Assembly (NCBI RefSeq): GCF_003012705.1 | Contig: NZ_PXYL01000013.1 | Span: 1-64,000 of the forward strand | DNA length: 64,000 bases | Origin: Pseudaminobacter soli (ex Li et al. 2025) | GTDB lineage: Bacteria > Pseudomonadota > Alphaproteobacteria > Rhizobiales > Rhizobiaceae | Direction of reading: 5' to 3' | Part shown: positions 59,355 through 64,000 of the stretch, in pieces | Layout: each line of letters opens with the position of its first letter | Numbering within the stretch: the stretch's first letter is position 1 | Translations under genes and position numbers: made by a program | Notes under the pieces: generated by a model | Databases searched by the model: none | The model's input: the letters and a program-made list of their open reading frames with translations, nothing else | What the model was told of the DNA's origin: nothing

Positions 59355-62300
59355 TCAGTCCACATTCCATACCGGCAGCGCGCAAAGCGTGTTCACAAGC
59401 CGCATCTGTTCAACCGTCTCGCATTTGGCCTCGTGCAGCCGCGGTGCACCGAAGACCACTGCAAGCCCCTTTGCTCGCGAGACCGCCACGTTAATACGGT
59501 TGAGCGAGAACAGGAATTCCATGCCCCGCGAGGTTTCCTCGGTCGAGGAGGCGGTCATCGACACGAGGCAGATGGGCGCTTCCTGTCCCTGGAATTTGTC
59601 CACGGTGCCGACGCGGATCGCTTCGGGGAGCGCCTCACGGAGCGCGTTTACCTGCGCGTTGTAGGGGGCGACGACGATGATATCGCTCTCCTGAATTGGA
59701 CGGGTGCTGCCCTCCTTGTCGGTCCACCGGCCCGCCAGCAAATCGCCGCAGACCGTGCGGATAGCCTCCACTTCTTCTGCCGCCACCTGCGCATTGCTTT
59801 CGTGTGGCACCGGCACCCAGAAGGCCCCGGCCTCGGGGAACCTTGTGCCGCGGACGACCTGGCGCGCGGTGTCGGGATGGCTAATCAGCCGCCCCTCATA
59901 GACCTGATCCGAGATGAAGCGGCAGACCTCGGGGTGCATGCGCCGTGAGACGGGCAGGAAGATGCCACGGTCCGGCGGCACTGTGGCGTGGTCGCCCAGC
60001 ATCCAGTCGAGGCAGGAGAGGTTTGCTGGGTCCGGGTGCGCACCCTGTATGACCTGCGGCAACTGGCGTGGGTCGCCCACCAGCACGATGTTGCGCGCGG
60101 CCCGACCCATCGCCGCCATGTTGGCGAGACCCACCTGGCCTGCCTCGTCCACGAAGAGCCAGTCGAAGGCCTGTACGTTCTCGTCACGGGTGAAGAACCA
60201 CGCGGTGGCGCCGACCACATGCATGCCGTCCGCGGCCTCGTCATTGCTGGTGGTGCGGCGGACGGGGCAATCCTCGGGATAGCCGTCATCCTCGCCCGAG
60301 GTCTTGTGGACCAGGTCCAGCGTCAGGTCGGGATCGTCATCCTCAAGCGCGCTCAGGCAGCCCATCAGCACGTTGCGGATGGCCTCATGGCTGTTCGAGG
60401 TGACACCCACGCGCGCGCCCTTCCGCACCAGCGACAGGATCGCCCGCGCGGTGACGTAGGTCTTGCCGGTGCCTGGCGGCCCCTGGATCGGCAGCACCGT
60501 TTCATCCATGGCGCCCACAGCGTCAATGGTGCCTGCGACCGGATCGGCGACGGGCCCCAGAGGACCGGCGGTCAGGCGGGGCGCTGAACGGGACAGAAGG
60601 TCATCGACGGCCCGATAGACGCGTGGGCCGCATTGGTCGGCAATCACGTCGCGCAGTGCTACGGCGATCACGTCGGTCTTCAGCGGCCAGTCGGGGTGCA
60701 ATGTCAGCCGGTCGGCCAGCAGGTAGTCCTTGCCTGGCCCGGCCTTGACAGTGATCTGCCGCGCTCTGCGGTCCATCTCCTCGATGCTGACCGTCACCGG
60801 CGGACCATCAAAGACCGGCACCGTAGCCTTCTTGCCGCCCCGAAGCTTGGTCTCCTGCGAGGGAAAGCGGTAGCTGCGCGCGAAGGATCGCTTGACAGGT
60901 TCCACCGGGCCGATCGCTTCCAGCCCCGCCAGCGCGTCAAGGTCGTCGATCAGGTCGTCCTCGTCCTTGGATACCGAGTCGAACACCGCCCATTGAGCGG
61001 GCTTGGCCTCGCGCCTGTGGAATAGGCCAAGGTTGAACAGCATCGCCTGCCCGTCCTCGGGCAGACTCGACGCAGCGAGGCTGGCGCGCAGCGCTTGCGT
61101 CCCGGCATCCTCCTCGACCTCCTTCTCGCCGGCATCCTGGCCGGGCTGCGGCCAGGCGCCTGCGGGCCGGATGCTCACTAGCCAGTCGCGCAATTCTTCG
61201 GTCGAGATGCAATCGATGCGGTTGTAATCCTCGATCTCGTCCAGGATGTGCTGGTCGCCCGTCTCGCGCCATTGTTCATAGGCGACAACAGACCCACCCG
61301 CGGTCTTCACCTCCCCGTCGCGCTTGCGGCCATAGAAGGCCTCCATCGACTTGATGGAATAGTTCGGTTCGGACCCGATCAGCCCGCCACGGACCACGGC
61401 GAACAGATCGACAAAGCGCCGCTCGCGCAGCAGGCGGTCAAGGAAGGCCTCGCCGATCCCGTATTTCGTGGTCAGCCGCCGCAGCGCTGTGATCTCATAG
61501 GCGGCGTAGTGGTAGATTCGTGCGTCCTGATAGGCTGCGAGCCGCGTACGGAAGAACTCCAACAGATCAATGAGCGCACGCGCCTCGGCCGCATGGTCGT
61601 GCGCCCAGAAGGCCCGGAAATGCCCGTCGCACCATATGCCGTGCAGGTATTCGAGGCCGCCCTCGTAATGCGGGTCGCCCTCGATGTCGTAGAAGATGTC
61701 GCCCGGCTGCGGCGCGGGCAGGAGGTCAAAGCCCTTGCCCGGTTCCGGGTCGCGGAGTTCGAAGGCGGGCGCCCCGGTCTTGCGGGCGTGCTGCAGCCGG
61801 GCTTGCGTCACCAGCCGAAGGCGGGTGCCTTCGGCCATGCCCCGCACGGGTCGGTCAAGGTCCGCCAGCGCCACCATTGTCGTGATCCCGGCGGCTTCCA
61901 GCTTCTTCACCTGACCCCGACTGATGTTCGCGACGTTGAACAGGCTGTCCTCGGCCTGCCAGATGCTGTCGCAATGCGCCGCCCAACGGCACAGCCCGCA
62001 ATCGGCGCAGGGGATGGGGCGCGTCGGCTGCGGGTCGGCCACGAACTGCTCCAGCCGCGCCCGCGCCGCCCGGGCGTAGTGCGCGTAGTCTGCCAGCCGC
62101 AGCGTCGCGCGTTCGCCAGTGCCAAGTTCGACATGCGCATATTCCGGGGCCACGCCCTGAATATCGGTCAGCAAGTCGGAATAGAGCACGAGCTGCAGCA
62201 CATGCTTCGGGTGCGGGCGGCGCTTGAGCTTGGTGTCGGCAACCTCGTAGCTGAAATTCCCAAGTGCCGATGGGCGGTCAACCCGTTCCAGAAAATCCGA

Positions 62301-62630
62301 CCAACCGCCCCAGTTGCCCGAAAGAAACGCTCCCTGAAACACCACCTCTGGACCGGTCGCCAGCGCCGCGCGGGTCGTCTCGGCATTGGTCGCCAGATCG
62401 CCGCGCGCGATCTCGACCACTCCGCGGCCCGCCGCATTCAGCCGTGCCAGATGGGCGGCCTCATGGGCGTCCCCCTGTTTCTGCAAGAGCGCCGCATCCT
62501 CGCTGTCCTCGCCCGGCTCGGGGCCTTCGCCTCGAAGATGCGCCAGATCGAGCGTGGTCGCACGGGGACAGCCCATGAACCGCATCAGATCCGATGCCGA
62601 AAAAAGAATATCTCCGCCAATATCCCGCAT
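59355..62630 (-). CDS. RecB-like nuclease - RNase H-like - SF1 helicase protein (TM0106-like)
   Basis: Start ATG 62630 (MRDIGGDILFSASDLMRFMG). About 1,091 residues. N-terminal RecB/Cas4-like nuclease: one Cys (FMGCPRAT), nuclease residues in YEVADTKLKRRPHPKHV, then three further Cys in PCADCGLCRWAAHC, a likely 4Fe-4S set. Middle: YprB-like RNase H fold (GDIFYDIEGDP). C-terminal SF1 (Dna2/Upf1-like) helicase: Walker A IQGPPGTGKTYV (near residue 720), WLFVDEAGQ, VGDPRQLPQ, VGTVDKFQGQE, VAVSRAK. Predicted to unwind and degrade DNA or RNA:DNA. Likely defence role from its neighbours. Upstream element at 62711-62725. Confidence 0.87.
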   Translation of the reverse strand: MRDIGGDILFSASDLMRFMGCPRATTLDLAHLRGEGPEPGEDSEDAALLQKQGDAHEAAHLARLNAAGRGVVEIARGDLATNAETTRAALATGPEVVFQGAFLSGNWGGWSDFLERVDRPSALGNFSYEVADTKLKRRPHPKHVLQLVLYSDLLTDIQGVAPEYAHVELGTGERATLRLADYAHYARAARARLEQFVADPQPTRPIPCADCGLCRWAAHCDSIWQAEDSLFNVANISRGQVKKLEAAGITTMVALADLDRPVRGMAEGTRLRLVTQARLQHARKTGAPAFELRDPEPGKGFDLLPAPQPGDIFYDIEGDPHYEGGLEYLHGIWCDGHFRAFWAHDHAAEARALIDLLEFFRTRLAAYQDARIYHYAAYEITALRRLTTKYGIGEAFLDRLLRERRFVDLFAVVRGGLIGSEPNYSIKSMEAFYGRKRDGEVKTAGGSVVAYEQWRETGDQHILDEIEDYNRIDCISTEELRDWLVSIRPAGAWPQPGQDAGEKEVEEDAGTQALRASLAASSLPEDGQAMLFNLGLFHRREAKPAQWAVFDSVSKDEDDLIDDLDALAGLEAIGPVEPVKRSFARSYRFPSQETKLRGGKKATVPVFDGPPVTVSIEEMDRRARQITVKAGPGKDYLLADRLTLHPDWPLKTDVIAVALRDVIADQCGPRVYRAVDDLLSRSAPRLTAGPLGPVADPVAGTIDAVGAMDETVLPIQGPPGTGKTYVTARAILSLVRKGARVGVTSNSHEAIRNVLMGCLSALEDDDPDLTLDLVHKTSGEDDGYPEDCPVRRTTSNDEAADGMHVVGATAWFFTRDENVQAFDWLFVDEAGQVGLANMAAMGRAARNIVLVGDPRQLPQVIQGAHPDPANLSCLDWMLGDHATVPPDRGIFLPVSRRMHPEVCRFISDQVYEGRLISHPDTARQVVRGTRFPEAGAFWVPVPHESNAQVAAEEVEAIRTVCGDLLAGRWTDKEGSTRPIQESDIIVVAPYNAQVNALREALPEAIRVGTVDKFQGQEAPICLVSMTASSTEETSRGMEFLFSLNRINVAVSRAKGLAVVFGAPRLHEAKCETVEQMRLVNTLCALPVWNVD

Positions 62631-62867
62631 GCTTGCGCCCAATTGATCCAAACGCAACCCGCACGGGACACGCCTCGACTGGTTGCATGTTCATCAATAG
62701 CTTATAAGGGTGTCAATACTTGACATATATTGGCGTTGCCGACCGACGGTTTGACGACAAGCGAAAAAATGGGGGCGGAATTGCCCCCATTTGAATTCGC
62801 TATTGGCAAGATGAGCTGTTGGATAGCGGCGCGCCTCTAGGCTCGCTTGCCCGCAAGAGTTGCCACA
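62631..62867. promoter_or_regulatory. Promoter/terminator interval upstream of the helicase-nuclease
   Basis: Contains TGTCAA-TAC-TTGACA (62711-62725), a perfect palindrome whose minus strand carries TTGACA. A related sequence lies before the WYL gene. It also contains the terminator of the small minus-strand gene. Confidence 0.5.
62769..62790 (-). terminator. Rho-independent terminator of the small minus-strand gene
   Basis: ATGGGGGC (62769-62776) pairs perfectly with GCCCCCAT (62783-62790); on the minus strand TTTTTT follows directly. Confidence 0.85.
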
Positions 62868-63128
62868 TCAGGCACGGACAAGACTAAGGCTCCTTGGCGC
62901 TACAAGCGATGCCCTCTTACCCTTACCGACCATCCGCAGCGAAAAACCTTGCAACACAAGCTCTGCTGCCTCGTCCAAGGTTTTCACATAGACAGCGTTC
63001 TTGGCGTGATGCTTCTGTGCCCCGAATTTCGGATCACCCAAGCAGTAGCCTTTCGCGGTCAGCTCGGGTTCTTCGATTGCGCCATCGCGCGGCGCAATCC
63101 TTTCGATCCTGATAACCTTCCCCGTCAT
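62868..63128 (-). CDS. Small hypothetical protein of the defence island
   Basis: Start ATG 63128 (MTGKVIRIERIAPRDGAIEE) with GGGGGTGA upstream. 86 residues. Beta-like N terminus, PKFGAQKHHAKNAVYVKTLD, then TLDEAAELVLQGFSLRMVGK. The latter looks like a small alpha/beta domain (DEAAxLVxxGFSLRM). No family recognised. It lies between the helicase-nuclease and the WYL regulator, has its own terminator, and is probably an accessory or regulatory component. Confidence 0.6.
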   Translation of the reverse strand: MTGKVIRIERIAPRDGAIEEPELTAKGYCLGDPKFGAQKHHAKNAVYVKTLDEAAELVLQGFSLRMVGKGKRASLVAPRSLSLVRA

Positions 63129-63262
63129 TTCACCCCCTGATATTTGCGACGCCAAGGCTCGTAGCCCGAACGAGGCCTCCTTGATGCGATCAGACGCGAC
63201 GGCCGCTTATCTCGATGCGAATCGCCTCGACAGGTCGCAAAAGCCTCAATAGCCTGAAAGGG

Positions 63263-63277
63263 TGTCAAACCCTGTCA
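63263..63277. promoter_or_regulatory. Second copy of the TGTCA element, upstream of the WYL gene
   Basis: AAGGGTGTCAAACCCTGTCA here aligns with AAGGGTGTCAATACTTGACA at 62706-62725 (16 of 20 positions). The first eleven bases are identical. It ends 22 bases before the WYL ATG. Candidate operator for the WYL protein. Confidence 0.5.
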
Positions 63278-63299
63278 CATAGTGCATCAAGGGGCCCGC

Positions 63300-64000
63300 A
63301 TGTCCTTTTCGAAGGCGCAGGATCTAATCCGCCTAGCAAGACTGGCCGCCACCCGGCGCGGCGGGATCAGCCTCGAGGAAATCTGCGATGAATTCGGGAC
63401 CGCCCACCGGACGGCGCAGCGCATGACCGATGCGCTGGAGACGAGCTTCGCCAATGTCGAGGCCGTGGACGGACCTGACCGCAAACGTCGGTGGTGGCTT
63501 ACCGATCCTCTGCTCGATCGTCTCCAGCACCGTCAGGAGACGGCGGTAGAGGCATTGGACATTGCTGCACGCGCAGCGCAGGCTGACGGGCGACTGCGCC
63601 ATCTGCGAGCGTTGAACGACCTGCGCGACGGCCTGCTCGCGCGCCTGGTGCCCAAGGACGCACTTCGGACAGAGGCCGATGCAGAGGCTGTCCTGACGGC
63701 GATGGGCCAGGTCACACGCCCCGGCCCAAAGGTAAACCTGCAGCCCGCTGTCCTGGATGCCATCATCGAATCTCTGCGGGGCCCCTTCCGGCTGCGGGTT
63801 CGCTACGGCAGCCCGGATGCAGCAGAGCGCATCCTGGAACCGCATGGCGTGCTGATGGGGCACCGCACCTATCTGGTCGCCCGTCAGCCTGCGCGCAGTG
63901 ACACGATTCTGAATTTCCGGATGGACCGCATCTATGCAGCCGAAACAATTGACCAGAGCTTTGCCTTCGCGTCCGGGTTTTCGCTGGAGGATTATGCGGC
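63300..64000 (+). CDS. WYL-domain transcriptional regulator (partial, runs off the window)
   Basis: ATG 63300; the frame is open to the end of the window (233 codons). N-terminal HTH: MSFSKAQDLIRLARLAATRR, GISLEEICDEFGTAHRTAQR. Then RKRRWWLTDPLLDRL and a helical linker. The WYL domain begins at ESLRGPFRLRVRYGSPDAAE and continues ILEPHGVLMGHRTYLVARQP and NFRMDRIYAAE. WYL proteins of this form (BrxR/CapW-like) regulate phage-defence systems. It probably controls the helicase-nuclease unit through the two TGTCA elements, and perhaps a downstream system beyond the window. Confidence 0.85.
   Translation, partial: MSFSKAQDLIRLARLAATRRGGISLEEICDEFGTAHRTAQRMTDALETSFANVEAVDGPDRKRRWWLTDPLLDRLQHRQETAVEALDIAARAAQADGRLRHLRALNDLRDGLLARLVPKDALRTEADAEAVLTAMGQVTRPGPKVNLQPAVLDAIIESLRGPFRLRVRYGSPDAAERILEPHGVLMGHRTYLVARQPARSDTILNFRMDRIYAAETIDQSFAFASGFSLEDYA

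Noticed and set aside
61248-62723. 491-codon plus-strand frame
   Set aside because: Antisense to the RecB-like/RNase H part of the helicase-nuclease; no domain.
63333-63863. Minus-strand frames at the right end
   Set aside because: They are antisense to the WYL regulator, which is open to the window edge on the plus strand.

Overview
The window looks like chromosome or large-replicon DNA of an alphaproteobacterium of the Rhizobiales (Mesorhizobium/Phyllobacteriaceae-like). This rests on the high GC, the BA14K-type and MRRYLS-leader secreted proteins, three dipeptide/oligopeptide ABC operons with LysR, RpiR and XRE regulators, and the GNAT-Rnk fusion. It is inference from gene content. No rRNA gene, canonical tRNA gene, complete insertion sequence or CRISPR array was recognised.

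Layout. 0.4-9.1 kb: envelope and small secreted genes (a Gly/Trp/Arg repeat protein, a periplasmic arylsulfatase, a membrane protein preceded by a 25-residue membrane peptide, a degenerate globin, two small lipoproteins, a DoxX protein). 9.2-13.8 kb: an autotransporter diverging from a MarR-like regulator. 13.8-14.7 kb: remnants of AraC and MocR regulators. 14.7-22.4 kb: peptide-ABC operon 1 with a PLP-dependent sulfur-amino-acid lyase and a divergent LysR gene with a textbook T-N11-A box. 22.8-28.5 kb: a secreted Gly-rich protein, a nucleotidyltransferase, a GNAT-Rnk fusion, a DHFR-like/TetR pair and gene remnants. 28.6-37.3 kb: peptide-ABC operon 2, which also encodes a NylA-like amidase, a NylB-like serine hydrolase and an RpiR regulator. 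39.0-46.1 kb: peptide-ABC operon 3 with a CapA-like metallophosphatase, bracketed by two XRE regulators.

The most unusual part is 47.4-49.8 kb. On the minus strand, an array of six structured RNAs lies immediately upstream of an rtcB RNA-ligase gene. Each is closed by a terminal helix with a conserved 5' GRCGRATG strand and 3' CTTG strand, and four units show all four Watson-Crick pairs at one position. Inside are tRNA-like T-arms, acceptor hairpins and D-stems in circularly permuted order. I read these as a tandem family of bacterial Y RNAs (YrlA type, tRNA mimics) driving an RNA-repair operon. No Ro60/Rsr gene is visible in the window.

49.8-64 kb is a defence island. One minus-strand operon encodes a GHKL/MORC-type ATPase, a Z1-domain SF2 helicase, a PD-(D/E)XK (DUF4420-type) nuclease and an AIPR protein. 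Next come a C5 cytosine methyltransferase with a divergent Vsr endonuclease, then a giant RecB-like nuclease/RNase H-like/SF1 helicase protein, a small gene and a WYL regulator that runs off the end. A repeated TGTCA-type element lies upstream of both the helicase and the WYL gene.

Start codons were chosen from ribosome-binding sites and operon overlaps. All family assignments come from reading translated sequence, without database searches.
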